64,000 nt of DNA from a virus. Each line of letters begins with the position of its first letter. Position 1 is the stretch's first letter. Under the pieces are notes generated by a model. It was given only the letters and a program-made list of their open reading frames with translations, was not told the origin of the DNA and ran no database searches. The position numbers and the translations under genes were made by a program. The DNA lies in IMG/VR virus record IMGVR_UViG_3300042361_000735, positions 1-64,000 of that record. One strand, 5' to 3'. Positions 15,272 through 22,226 of this stretch are shown piece after piece.

Positions 15272-15302
15272 TAAATGTACGACAAAAACTCTGCCACAAC
15301 AA
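15272..15302 (-). promoter_or_regulatory. Promoter-like site TTGT-N19-TACATTTA
   Basis: TTGTTGTGGCAGAG then CGTACATTTACG, 19 bases before the ATG at 15252. Confidence 0.6.
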
Positions 15303-15644
15303 CACCCTCCTGCAACAAAAACGTCACAAAAAACCGCGACAAAATTGCTACAAAAAACACCTAAAGGTACGAACACTTTGTGCAACAACCAAAAAAAGTT
15401 ATGCAACAAAAAAGTGTAGTTGTGCGTCAAAAAAGGAATGGGGTTTGGGACAAAAAGTTCATAAAAAAAAGTTTGGATCGCGTGGAGAGAAAATGGGGTG
15501 GAACTCAACACCAAATCACCGTCACCAACCAACTCGTCACATACTATAACGAACCTAAACAAAACATTACGTGGATAAAAATCCGACTCGTTCCATACTA
15601 TCCCTATTCCTCACCCATTATATAACCTACGCTATAAAAAACAG

Positions 15645-15677
15645 CGCAAATTCAACGCAAAAACAACGCAAAAAACG
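15645..15677. repeat. Three 11-bp tandem repeats
   Basis: Plus-strand units CGCAAATTCAA, CGCAAAAACAA, CGCAAAAAACG without gaps. The period equals that of the array at 9410-9453, on the other side of the same gene block. Confidence 0.65.
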
Positions 15678-15722
15678 GCGGCCTCTACACAACAATATCA
15701 CTCACCGTCTCCGTATCTCTCG

Positions 15723-15965
15723 CTATTTAACCATATCTTCAGGATAACATTGTAACAAAAATTTCTTATTGTACACGGTATCCCATGCTCGTCCGTCCAA
15801 CGTACTCACAGCAGCATAATGAGCCGCCATTAGTGATTTGCGCACGTGCATCCTAGCAAACTCAGTCATCAATTCCTCCGTGTTCATTATACCACCAAGT
15901 TGCTTGATTAGTTCTTTCGCCGTCACCGTCTCACCCGTATGCTGAGTATTCATTATCCTATTCAT
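15723..15965 (-). CDS. Small soluble protein, unknown
   Basis: 80 aa from ATG 15965, which overlaps the upstream stop; ATGs at 15977 and 15953 are alternatives. Helical (EELMTEFARMHVRKSLMAAH), ends YNKKFLLQCYPEDMVK. No family recognised. Confidence 0.65.
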   Translation of the reverse strand: MNRIMNTQHTGETVTAKELIKQLGGIMNTEELMTEFARMHVRKSLMAAHYAAVSTLDGRAWDTVYNKKFLLQCYPEDMVK

Positions 15966-16254
15966 CATCGTCCTCATCCCCTTTCATCATTTTAACCCGT
16001 TGCTGTTGTAGCCGTTGAATCTCTAGTTTCAAATCCTCGTTTCCCGAACGTGTTTTTAGTTCAATTACCTTTTTAGCCATCGAATCCATTTTACCGTTTT
16101 TATGTTCCCTAACCATATGATCCAGTACGTCCTTAACCATATCAATACCGTGTTTGGTTTGTGTATCAATATATCCTGGATATTCTACTGTGGCTTTTGA
16201 GTAGTTACCCTCATCATCCACCAATTTAATTTCAATGTGTTTCAACTTGCTCAT
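15958..16254 (-). CDS. Small protein, unknown
   Basis: 98 aa from ATG 16254 (MSKLKHIEIKLVDDEGNYSK). An N-terminal beta part is followed by a charged helix (KLEIQRLQQQRVKMMKGDED). The end overlaps the next gene, and the start overlaps the upstream gene by 23 bases. Confidence 0.68.
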   Translation of the reverse strand: MSKLKHIEIKLVDDEGNYSKATVEYPGYIDTQTKHGIDMVKDVLDHMVREHKNGKMDSMAKKVIELKTRSGNEDLKLEIQRLQQQRVKMMKGDEDDDE

Positions 16255-16438
16255 GGTTCGTGATTTTATATATGATTGTTCTATCAATTGGGTAACACGC
16301 TACTATCTCACCTTGCTCCATTTTGAATAGATATATTCCATTCTCCACTGTGAATCCCTCCGCGTTGCATGTTGTTACATACGTTCCATTATTAACCGCC
16401 TTATTTCCCGTTATTATTTGTAGATGGAATGTTTTCAT
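16232..16438 (-). CDS. Small beta-rich protein, unknown
   Basis: 68 aa, a regular series of strands (FHLQIITGNKAVNNGTYVTT, GIYLFKMEQGEIVACYPIDR), like a small beta barrel. No family recognised. Confidence 0.7.
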   Translation of the reverse strand: MKTFHLQIITGNKAVNNGTYVTTCNAEGFTVENGIYLFKMEQGEIVACYPIDRTIIYKITNHEQVETH

Positions 16439-16571
16439 TGTCTTGAAATAGTTTTAACTCGCTCTTGATTCGGTAAATGTAGAGCATCTGTGCTCCGATC
16501 ATTCCCATTAGTATTAAGTACACTACTAGAATTAGGTTCCATTCTGTAATGAATCGTTTTATTCTTTCCAT
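16401..16571 (-). CDS. Single-pass membrane protein, unknown
   Basis: 56 aa (MERIKRFITEWNLILVVYLI...). Hydrophobic helix at 12-31, then a polar tail (KSELKLFQDNENIPSTNNNG). The last 38 bases overlap the start of the next gene in another frame, which is long but tolerable in phage DNA. Confidence 0.55.
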   Translation of the reverse strand: MERIKRFITEWNLILVVYLILMGMIGAQMLYIYRIKSELKLFQDNENIPSTNNNGK

Positions 16572-16784
16572 TTAATATTGTCTAATATGCTTGCTATATG
16601 CTTCTTCAATCGTTTGCTCAAGTTGTCTGGCTACGTTAAACACGATCACTGATAATTCCTTTATATGCTCACTATACTCGTCATGTTTCTCATAGTTGAT
16701 GCCCTTGATTATCTGCATCTTATACCATTCCAACATTTCGTTGTAGCGATCATACATCGCCTTCATGTCTGCTATTGTTAGCAT
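16572..16784 (-). CDS. Small helical protein, unknown
   Basis: 70 aa, acidic and helical throughout (DMKAMYDRYNEMLEWYKMQI, KELSVIVFNVARQLEQTIEE). Directly abuts the gene after it. Confidence 0.7.
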   Translation of the reverse strand: MLTIADMKAMYDRYNEMLEWYKMQIIKGINYEKHDEYSEHIKELSVIVFNVARQLEQTIEEAYSKHIRQY

Positions 16785-16807
16785 ATACTTCGTTTTAATA
16801 TTCTATT

Positions 16808-17020
16808 CTATTGATTTGGTCTTCTATAACTATTGAATGTGCTTTCGGTTGCTGTCCACTGTGACTTTCTCTTAAACGTTGGATCATAATTCTCTATACC
16901 CTTCAAATACATTTCCTTCATTTGCTTCTGTTCCATCTCCAACGCTTCCTGAAATACACCTGATGGTAATGTTTCACCACGCTCAATGTATTGTTGTTTT
17001 AGGTATTCTACTGCTGTCAT
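16808..17020 (-). CDS. Small helical protein, unknown
   Basis: 70 aa with a Glu/Lys/Met-rich helix (FQEALEMEQKQMKEMYLKGI) and a polar C-terminus. No family recognised. Confidence 0.7.
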   Translation of the reverse strand: MTAVEYLKQQYIERGETLPSGVFQEALEMEQKQMKEMYLKGIENYDPTFKRKSQWTATESTFNSYRRPNQ

Positions 17021-17024
17021 CTAT

Positions 17025-17270
17025 CTATAATTTTAAATACCATTTACTAATCATGTATAGTCCCTTACATAATCCAACTGCGATTAATACTGGTACTATC
17101 ATGAACCACATTACTGAGAATCCGAAGTATGCTTGTTCATTGCTCTCCCAATCTTCATACCATCCATCTTTATTCCATTCGTCATAATCGAATCCGATTC
17201 GCTTTCCAAAGTATTTGAAGAACGTTAACGTTATTAAGAATCCAAGTGGGTATATTAGCATTAGTATCAT
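17025..17270 (-). CDS. Two-helix membrane protein, unknown
   Basis: 81 aa. Hydrophobic helices at 2-20 and 50-74 flank an acidic, Trp-rich loop (GFDYDEWNKDGWYEDWESNE). The leader (17271-17387) holds a palindromic GTATATAC and an imperfect hairpin at 17367-17393, with no clear GTGG-type promoter. Confidence 0.7.
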   Translation of the reverse strand: MILMLIYPLGFLITLTFFKYFGKRIGFDYDEWNKDGWYEDWESNEQAYFGFSVMWFMIVPVLIAVGLCKGLYMISKWYLKL

Positions 17271-17387
17271 CTATCCTTCGTTTTAATTACTTCGTTAATT
17301 GGGTACCATGGTATGAATCTATTCATATTGGATCGTATATACGTATTTATATATGTGGTGTGTGAGCCATAAAGCTTAAGCTGAATT

Positions 17388-17663
17388 TTATGGTGCTATT
17401 TCTAGGTTCTGTATTTGTTCTAGTAATTTAGTCACATCATCTTCTGTTAGATATCCTTCAACATCATCTGTTACAGGTGTATCGTATGTTAATTTACCAT
17501 CACTACCTAAAATAACGGCTAATTCATATAATCCATCTTCACCACCGTATGTGTGTGGTCCTATTACTACACTCGCTCCGTATCCATTATCGAACATGAT
17601 TCGAGCTGCGTTTAGTCCTCGTTGTATGTCTTGTTTGAATTCTAAATCGTTAAACGTTTTCAT
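17388..17663 (-). CDS. Small acidic protein, unknown
   Basis: 91 aa (NAARIMFDNGYGASVVIGPH, ELAVILGSDGKLTYDTPVTD). Alpha/beta look with an acidic C-terminal helix (EDDVTKLLEQIQNLEIAP). One base from the gene upstream, so co-transcribed. Confidence 0.72.
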   Translation of the reverse strand: MKTFNDLEFKQDIQRGLNAARIMFDNGYGASVVIGPHTYGGEDGLYELAVILGSDGKLTYDTPVTDDVEGYLTEDDVTKLLEQIQNLEIAP

Positions 17664-17664
17664 A

Positions 17665-17874
17665 TTAGTTATTTATAGGGTTAAATACATAGTCGTAAAT
17701 AGTGTCACGCTGCCATTTACGTTTTGGTCTAGCTTCCATTTCGAACTTTAAATTATGCTCTGCTAACATTGCATCTACATTCTTCATTGTTTCAAGTATA
17801 TTATTTCTATCGCTGAATGCTACTTTATTTAATCCGATTCTGATTGTCTTTAAATCCTCAATTGTTAAACTCAT
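17665..17874 (-). CDS. Small helical protein, unknown
   Basis: 69 aa; two helices (MSLTIEDLKTIRIGLNKVAF, ILETMKNVDAMLAEHNLKFE) and a basic segment (ARPKRKWQRD). The EARPKRKW/KPKRKW string recurs at the C-termini of the 102-aa protein at 21381 and in related form in the 80-aa protein at 7334, hinting at a shared peptide motif. Confidence 0.7.
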   Translation of the reverse strand: MSLTIEDLKTIRIGLNKVAFSDRNNILETMKNVDAMLAEHNLKFEMEARPKRKWQRDTIYDYVFNPINN

Positions 17875-17893
17875 ACTTATTAATTTTATAACG

Positions 17894-17924
17894 TGAATCT
17901 ATGCTGTTTGCTTTGCCTCAACGA
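17894..17924 (-). promoter_or_regulatory. Promoter-like site TCGT-N19-TAGATTCA
   Basis: GAGGCAAAGC in the spacer and ATAGATTCACG as the -7-like box, 19 bases before the ATG at 17874; overlaps the end of the 292-aa gene. Confidence 0.55.
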
Positions 17925-18777
17925 ACTTATTGTAGCGTTTAGTTTCGTCTTCGTCACGCTTCTCTCTCAATCTAGTTTCCCAATTATATACCTCTGCGAT
18001 GAATTGATCGAAGAATTCGCCTTTAACTTCAATATCTTCCCAACGCTCATCACCTTCATTACGTTTAACTTGTATAGCTATTTTTCTATATTTAGCAGGT
18101 CCAATTACTTTATATGAGTTAACCCACATGTAATCCCACTTACCACTTCCTGTCTCTAATCTAATTGTATACGGTACTGTTTTTAATTCATATTCATTAG
18201 TATCGTAGTTCATTTTACAAGCAAGCTGAGATGTTACTGTATGTTCGAATCCTGGTGCTTTATATACTTCACGTTTATCATTGTGAATATCTTGTTTAAC
18301 TCCATTTATTTCACTCTCTAATTTACCTAATTCATTACTTAGTTCATAATATGGCTTGTAAATCGATTGATGTGTTGGTTTCCATTCAGACTTCATATTT
18401 TCAACTATCAAGTCAATGTTCTGTGCTACTTTACCTAATGTAGTTAGGTAGTACATGTCAGTTTGATTTTCTGCTTTACCATAACCGCTTCTGTAATCAA
18501 TGGAATATGTATCTTTTTCAATACCCCAACCTGAATTTCTTTTAATAGTAATCATGCTATGCCATTTACCTTCATCTGATGGAGTAATTTCTACATAATC
18601 ACCATTGAATGTAAGGCGGTATGGATTTAAGTCTAATACCATACTGAACCAATCACTGACAGTCTTATTCAGTTCGGCTAATGCTGGTTGATATACTGTT
18701 GTATCGTATTGTGTGAATTCATTTTGCTTAACTGCAAATTGTGCTGCTAATGCATCTAGGATAATTTGTTTACTCAT
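17899..18777 (-). CDS. 292-aa protein, unknown
   Basis: No family recognised. N-terminal helical region (AAQFAVKQNEFTQYDTTVYQ), a middle coiled-coil stretch (ELSNELGKLESEINGVKQDI) and a C-terminal beta-rich part rich in Trp/Tyr. It is the largest gene in this stretch of tiny genes. Possibly a DNA-modification or structural accessory protein, but I cannot support that. Confidence 0.75.
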   Translation of the reverse strand: MSKQIILDALAAQFAVKQNEFTQYDTTVYQPALAELNKTVSDWFSMVLDLNPYRLTFNGDYVEITPSDEGKWHSMITIKRNSGWGIEKDTYSIDYRSGYGKAENQTDMYYLTTLGKVAQNIDLIVENMKSEWKPTHQSIYKPYYELSNELGKLESEINGVKQDIHNDKREVYKAPGFEHTVTSQLACKMNYDTNEYELKTVPYTIRLETGSGKWDYMWVNSYKVIGPAKYRKIAIQVKRNEGDERWEDIEVKGEFFDQFIAEVYNWETRLREKRDEDETKRYNKFVEAKQTA

Positions 18778-18804
18778 AACTTTTATTTTTATTTTTAATA
18801 TACT

Positions 18805-18835
18805 TAAATCTACGGTTGTTGTTTTGCCTATTCAA
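18805..18835 (-). promoter_or_regulatory. Promoter-like site TTGA-N19-TAGATTTA
   Basis: CTTTGAATAGGCAAAAC upstream (TTTG one base further), CGTAGATTTAAG box, 27 bases before the ATG at 18777. Confidence 0.6.
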
Positions 18836-19040
18836 AGTAACATTTGGTTTGGGACCATTTACCATTGATTCGTGTTTCGAGGGTATAGTCACCATCGTAT
18901 GCTCTATTTTCACGTGGGTTAAGCCATATCCTAACATCACCATCTTCAATCTTTAATTCACTACCATCCCAAGCTTGTTCAATTGTGTCTAAATACACTA
19001 AATCGCGTTTTGTAAATTTCATTGTTTCAACTGTATTCAT
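18828..19040 (-). CDS. Small soluble protein, unknown
   Basis: 70 aa, acidic with a beta-rich second half (GDVRIWLNPRENRAYDGDYT). No family recognised. Confidence 0.72.
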   Translation of the reverse strand: MNTVETMKFTKRDLVYLDTIEQAWDGSELKIEDGDVRIWLNPRENRAYDGDYTLETRINGKWSQTKCYFE

Positions 19041-19063
19041 AACTTTTAATTTTTTAATATACT

Positions 19064-19094
19064 TAAATCTACGATTCGAACCCCGCCCTCCCTA
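19064..19094 (-). promoter_or_regulatory. Promoter-like site TAGG-N19-TAGATTTA
   Basis: GGGAGGGCGGGG in the spacer and CGTAGATTTAAG box, 23 bases before the ATG at 19040. Confidence 0.5.
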
Positions 19095-19343
19095 GTAGAA
19101 GAACGAGTTCCAAGCGAATTGTGTAGGTACTTTATATTGCACTCCTACCTTATATCCAGGTGCTAAAGTAGATAATTTGAAATCGGATTCTACTGATTCG
19201 AATACGCAATTTACTTTACCAACTTTAATTAATTTGGCTACGAGTGTTGGTGATTGGTTTTGTGATACTCTCTTACCAATTACTGATTTTAAATCACTTA
19301 CTATTGTGTTTTTATTAACACTTTCTAGATCTACATATGGCAT
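19092..19343 (-). CDS. Small beta-rich protein, unknown
   Basis: 83 aa (LVAKLIKVGKVNCVFESVES, LAPGYKVGVQYKVPTQFAWN); strand pattern suggests a small beta barrel such as an SH3-like fold. No family recognised. Confidence 0.7.
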   Translation of the reverse strand: MPYVDLESVNKNTIVSDLKSVIGKRVSQNQSPTLVAKLIKVGKVNCVFESVESDFKLSTLAPGYKVGVQYKVPTQFAWNSFFY

Positions 19344-19362
19344 ACTTAATAATTTTATAACG

Positions 19363-19393
19363 TGAATCTACGACTATTATTCTGCCTCCCAAG
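19363..19393 (-). promoter_or_regulatory. Promoter-like site CTTG-N19-TAGATTCA
   Basis: GGAGGCAGAATAATAG spacer and CGTAGATTCACG box, 19 bases before the ATG at 19343 and right after the 19.4-kb hairpin. Confidence 0.5.
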
Positions 19394-19401
19394 CAGCGAG
19401 A

Positions 19402-19423
19402 GAGCCGGGTAGAAACCCAGCTC
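19402..19423 (-). terminator. Hairpin shared with the paralog at 12.0 kb
   Basis: GAGCTGGGT pairs with ACCCGGCTC around TTCT. The flank GGTTCATACTTTTAATTTTTAATGG before it is also the same as at 11.99-12.02 kb. Confidence 0.65.
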
Positions 19424-19459
19424 AATCTAACCATTAAAAATTAAAAGTATGAACCCTCT

Positions 19460-19840
19460 TTAAACCGTTATTAAATTATCGGTTAATATATTTAATAGGA
19501 CGCCTTGTGAATTATAGCAATCCCATTCTAATTCGTTATTATATATGTAAATGTAATCAGCCCAACATTCTTTTCCAAATTGCTTTAACTCACTGAATGT
19601 CTTTACAAAGTCAGCTGCTTCATAATCGCGACCCATATCTCTATGGTATGCTTTAGTTGTTTGAAGTGTTACATCTAAAGAACTTAAATCTCCAAGTGCT
19701 AATAAATTATCTGCCATTATTGGTGTATTGTAGTTTTCTACTAATACAGCTCCATTGTGTGAAGGGTAACCATCCCAATGACAATAAACCGCTTTGTAAC
19801 CGTCGTTTGTTTGTTTTGCAATCAATGATCTTGTAGCCAT
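19460..19840 (-). CDS. Conserved phage protein of the MATRS...YCHWDGYP type (copy 2)
   Basis: 126 aa, paralog of the protein at 12022: shared MATRSLI, YCHWDGYPS, ALGDLSSL, AYHRD and EWDC motifs in the same order. The two genes also share about 60 bases of 3' flank and a hairpin, so the duplication took in the terminator. Sequence drift is large, so the duplication is old or the copies came separately. Confidence 0.75.
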   Translation of the reverse strand: MATRSLIAKQTNDGYKAVYCHWDGYPSHNGAVLVENYNTPIMADNLLALGDLSSLDVTLQTTKAYHRDMGRDYEAADFVKTFSELKQFGKECWADYIYIYNNELEWDCYNSQGVLLNILTDNLITV

Positions 19841-19868
19841 AACTTTAATTTTTTAATTTTAATATACT

Positions 19869-19899
19869 TAAATCTACAACTCTTATTTTGCCCAACCAA
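19869..19899 (-). promoter_or_regulatory. Promoter-like site TTGG-N19-TAGATTTA
   Basis: GTTGGTTGGGCAAAAT upstream and GTAGATTTAAG box, 29 bases before the ATG at 19840. Confidence 0.62.
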
Positions 19900-19907
19900 C
19901 TTATATC

Positions 19908-20075
19908 TTAATGATATAAATTATCTAAATCCACTACATTTGCACTCCACCACTTCCTAAATTTATTTGATTTTGGTTTACCACCCAAATAGCCTGTTAA
20001 TAATACCATTGTAAGTGCTGTTATTCCAAATAATGCTACACATGCAAACCAAATCAATATCAATTTAATTACCAT
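19908..20075 (-). CDS. Single-pass membrane protein, unknown
   Basis: 55 aa (MVIKLILIWFACVALFGITA...). Hydrophobic helix over residues 3-30, then a basic segment (GKPKSNKFRKWW). Overlaps the upstream gene by 11 bases. Confidence 0.65.
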   Translation of the reverse strand: MVIKLILIWFACVALFGITALTMVLLTGYLGGKPKSNKFRKWWSANVVDLDNLYH

Positions 20076-20325
20076 TCTCTGCTTGATTAAATGCGTCTTC
20101 TGCTAATTCCATATTCAGTGTTAGTAAGATATCGTCTTCTGTGGCTTCAATAATTTCAGTCATGGTTTCCTTAATTGTACTCCAATCATTAGTTAAATAA
20201 GCATTCATAACATCATCTACTAAGTGATATACTGAATCAGGTTCATTTACCAAATCAATGAAAATTGAATCTTTGATATCTGAAATCATTTGATCGCTTA
20301 ATACGCGTTCATTATTTCTTGACAT
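20065..20325 (-). CDS. Small acidic helical protein, unknown
   Basis: 86 aa, strongly acidic (EVIEATEDDILLTLNMELAE type composition). Could mimic DNA or cap a basic host protein; that is only inference from charge. Confidence 0.7.
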   Translation of the reverse strand: MSRNNERVLSDQMISDIKDSIFIDLVNEPDSVYHLVDDVMNAYLTNDWSTIKETMTEIIEATEDDILLTLNMELAEDAFNQAENGN

Positions 20326-20344
20326 AACTTTAATTTTTATAACG

Positions 20345-20375
20345 TGAATATATAACCTTAATCTTGCCCTCTATA
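20345..20375 (-). promoter_or_regulatory. Weak promoter-like site
   Basis: TATATATTCACG box with GAGGGCAAGAT upstream; no clear -33 box. 20 bases before the ATG at 20325. Confidence 0.4.
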
Positions 20376-20576
20376 ATAATCATCTCCATCATCACTGAAA
20401 TCGTATTCGTCTTTATCATCAATGTAAACGAATTCACTTATTTCATCTAGTTCACTGTAGTAACTTTCTAATGTGTCAATGAAGTCTTCCAAATCGAAGT
20501 TTTCAGGTACACCACGTTCATTTAATGCTGAGGTAGCTACTGTAATTAATTCACTAAGAATGTCTTTAATTTCCAT
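20358..20576 (-). CDS. Small very acidic protein, unknown
   Basis: 72 aa from ATG 20576, which overlaps the upstream stop (20566). The C-terminal 35 residues are dominated by Asp, Glu and Tyr (YIDDKDEYDFSDDGDDYYRG). A DNA-mimic role is possible but unsupported. Confidence 0.7.
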   Translation of the reverse strand: MEIKDILSELITVATSALNERGVPENFDLEDFIDTLESYYSELDEISEFVYIDDKDEYDFSDDGDDYYRGQD

Positions 20577-21003
20577 TTTGTTTCTTTTTACTATAAATAT
20601 AATGATAGAATTCAAGCAACGTACCATCGAAATTGAACATTTCATCTTCAACTTCATCTCGTTTCATTCTAAATGCTAACCAGAAATCCTTATACATTGC
20701 CTCTAATATTTTGGCTTCGTCTTTTTCAAAGTCATTTATTAATCTACGTCTACGCTCCCCAAATAAACATCTTGCTTCGTGTTGTTTACCTACATCAGTT
20801 ATTTTAGATAATGATTCCTGTTCTAATTCATCCTCCCATAACATCCACCAATGATAATCACTTGGTTCGTAATCGCCATTTACTATTTTATCTTTAAGTG
20901 GCTGATACTTATGAAGTGTTTCTCTACCCTTAAAACGCCTCCACCAGTAATACGGATTGTATTTTGTTGGGGTGTATGTTTCAATTTTATCTTTTAGTTC
21001 CAT
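20566..21003 (-). CDS. 145-aa charged protein, unknown
   Basis: Charged, Trp/Tyr-rich (YNPYYWWRRFKGRETLHKYQ, DYHWWMLWEDELEQESLSKI). Helical with no recognised family. Overlaps both neighbours, so translation is probably coupled. Confidence 0.72.
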   Translation of the reverse strand: MELKDKIETYTPTKYNPYYWWRRFKGRETLHKYQPLKDKIVNGDYEPSDYHWWMLWEDELEQESLSKITDVGKQHEARCLFGERRRRLINDFEKDEAKILEAMYKDFWLAFRMKRDEVEDEMFNFDGTLLEFYHYIYSKKKQNGN

Positions 21004-21350
21004 CCGTTATCAGCTTTTACTTGTTTAATGTGTTTACATCCACTATTACCTGACCAACCAAATGCAGGGCAAGTACAGCTCCATCTATCATCTTCATTTT
21101 TAACTGTATACTTCTTACCTTTACTGCCATCTACTTCCTGTTCAAATGTGTTTTTGAACGCTTCGTTTTTAGAGTTTTTATACTCTTTCTTGAAATGTAT
21201 GATGTGTTTTTGGCCTAAATGAAATGGTATTTCAGTCCATTTACCATCAGCAATAACGAAACGCTTATCTGATTTAATTGGGTCTGTAAACACAATTGGT
21301 GGAATGTAACTATGGACAATTATCTTGTCGCCTCCTACTATAACTGACAT
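20994..21350 (-). CDS. Small SWIM-type zinc-finger protein
   Basis: 118 aa. The C-terminus has WSCTCPAFGWSGNSGCKHIKQV, which fits the SWIM zinc finger (CxC...CxH). SWIM domains bind DNA or proteins in recombination and chromatin factors. The first 75 residues are a separate beta-rich region. Confidence 0.72.
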   Translation of the reverse strand: MSVIVGGDKIIVHSYIPPIVFTDPIKSDKRFVIADGKWTEIPFHLGQKHIIHFKKEYKNSKNEAFKNTFEQEVDGSKGKKYTVKNEDDRWSCTCPAFGWSGNSGCKHIKQVKADNGWN

Positions 21351-21367
21351 AACCTTTAATTTTATAA

Positions 21368-21398
21368 CGTCAATGTACGCTTAGTACTTCGCCTTCCA
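21368..21398 (-). promoter_or_regulatory. Promoter-like site TTTG-N19-TACATTGA
   Basis: Full TTTG at the -33 position (21395-21398) and CGTACATTGACG box, 18 bases before the ATG at 21350; closest match to the host-type consensus. Confidence 0.65.
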
Positions 21399-21689
21399 AA
21401 GCTGGTACCATTTGCGTTTCGGTTTGGGTTGACATACTGAGAACGGATTATCACCAAATGATGCTTTGTTACTATATTTAGACGTTAACATGTTTAAGAA
21501 TATTTCATGGTATTCTGAAGGTATACTGTTAAAGTCCGCTTCGATTTTAACGTTTAATTCAATTGGGTCTTTAGCTCCATTAATCAATATTAGTGTTTCG
21601 TTAATTGATACTAGTTGTGACGTTTGAACGTTTAGATGTGAACCAAATCCTAAATGTATTAAATGTATTTCGTTTTTATTTTCGTTCAT
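21381..21689 (-). CDS. Small soluble protein, unknown
   Basis: 102 aa from ATG 21689 (MNENKNEIHLIHLGFGSHLN); overlaps the upstream gene by 14 bases. Mixed alpha/beta. C-terminal CQPKPKRKWYQLWKAKY carries the KPKRKW string also seen at 17665. Confidence 0.7.
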   Translation of the reverse strand: MNENKNEIHLIHLGFGSHLNVQTSQLVSINETLILINGAKDPIELNVKIEADFNSIPSEYHEIFLNMLTSKYSNKASFGDNPFSVCQPKPKRKWYQLWKAKY

Positions 21690-21954
21690 ATTGTATTTCT
21701 TCAGTTTCAGTTTCAGTTTCAAATAGATCATCAGGTAATTCAAGGAACATATCTTCAACATGTGAACCTGTTTGTTCTAATAACCTGTAGAAGCCAACAC
21801 CGTTTGGATAATAACTTCCCGTATCTTGGAAATAATGCTTTCCTGGTTTGAAGTACGTCTCTGTTACGTGGTAGACTGAACCTTTATGAATAGCTAAATC
21901 AGTTAATGTTTTACCATCACTAAAGTAACTATCTCTAATTGCTATAACTCTCAT
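21676..21954 (-). CDS. Small soluble protein, unknown
   Basis: 92 aa from ATG 21954. Reads as a small beta domain (MRVIAIRDSYFSDGKTLTDL, KGSVYHVTETYFKPGKHYFQ) with an acidic Thr/Glu tail (FETETETEEIQYERK). No family recognised. Confidence 0.7.
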   Translation of the reverse strand: MRVIAIRDSYFSDGKTLTDLAIHKGSVYHVTETYFKPGKHYFQDTGSYYPNGVGFYRLLEQTGSHVEDMFLELPDDLFETETETEEIQYERK

Positions 21955-21959
21955 AACTT

Positions 21960-22169
21960 TTATTTTTGATTTGTATAATATTCCCTTGCTTCCATCCAAA
22001 AATGGGTTTCATATTCTTCCTTATCCAATTCCTCCATAGCAACCACTGTTATTGCTTTAGCTAGTGATTTGACTTGGTCCATAGGTAATTTATGTCCTAA
22101 TTCGGCTAGTATTGCTAATGAAAACTTAGCTATTAGTTTATCTATTTCTTCTTGATATGATTCGTTCAT
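21960..22169 (-). CDS. Small helical protein, unknown
   Basis: 69 aa (YQEEIDKLIAKFSLAILAEL, SLAKAITVVAMEELDKEEYE), all helix. No family recognised. Confidence 0.7.
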   Translation of the reverse strand: MNESYQEEIDKLIAKFSLAILAELGHKLPMDQVKSLAKAITVVAMEELDKEEYETHFWMEAREYYTNQK

Positions 22170-22185
22170 AACTTATTTATTTAGA

Positions 22186-22222
22186 TAAATATAAGGTGAG
22201 GGCTTTGACACCCCCACCTTTC
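22186..22222 (-). promoter_or_regulatory. Promoter-like site and hairpin
   Basis: TATATTTA box (22186-22193) with GGTGGGGG...CCCTCACC inverted repeat across the spacer; probably both the end of the DUF932 transcript and the start for the gene at 22169. Confidence 0.5.
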
Positions 22223-22226
22223 AAAA

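Larger units (their letters stand above)
15253..15722. other. 470-base non-coding region: phased A-tracts and 11-bp repeats
   Basis: No convincing gene on either strand. The plus strand is rich in A and C. A-tracts recur at about 11-12 bp (starts near 15317, 15328, 15341, 15352), the pattern of intrinsically bent DNA, and an 11-bp tandem repeat lies at 15645-15677. Candidate replication origin, nucleoprotein site or long leader. Confidence 0.6.

Noticed and set aside
15263-15562. Minus-strand 99-codon frame in the 15.3-15.7 kb stretch
   Set aside because: Phe/Val/Cys-rich translation of T-rich DNA that runs through the promoter of the AT-hook gene; looks like a chance frame.
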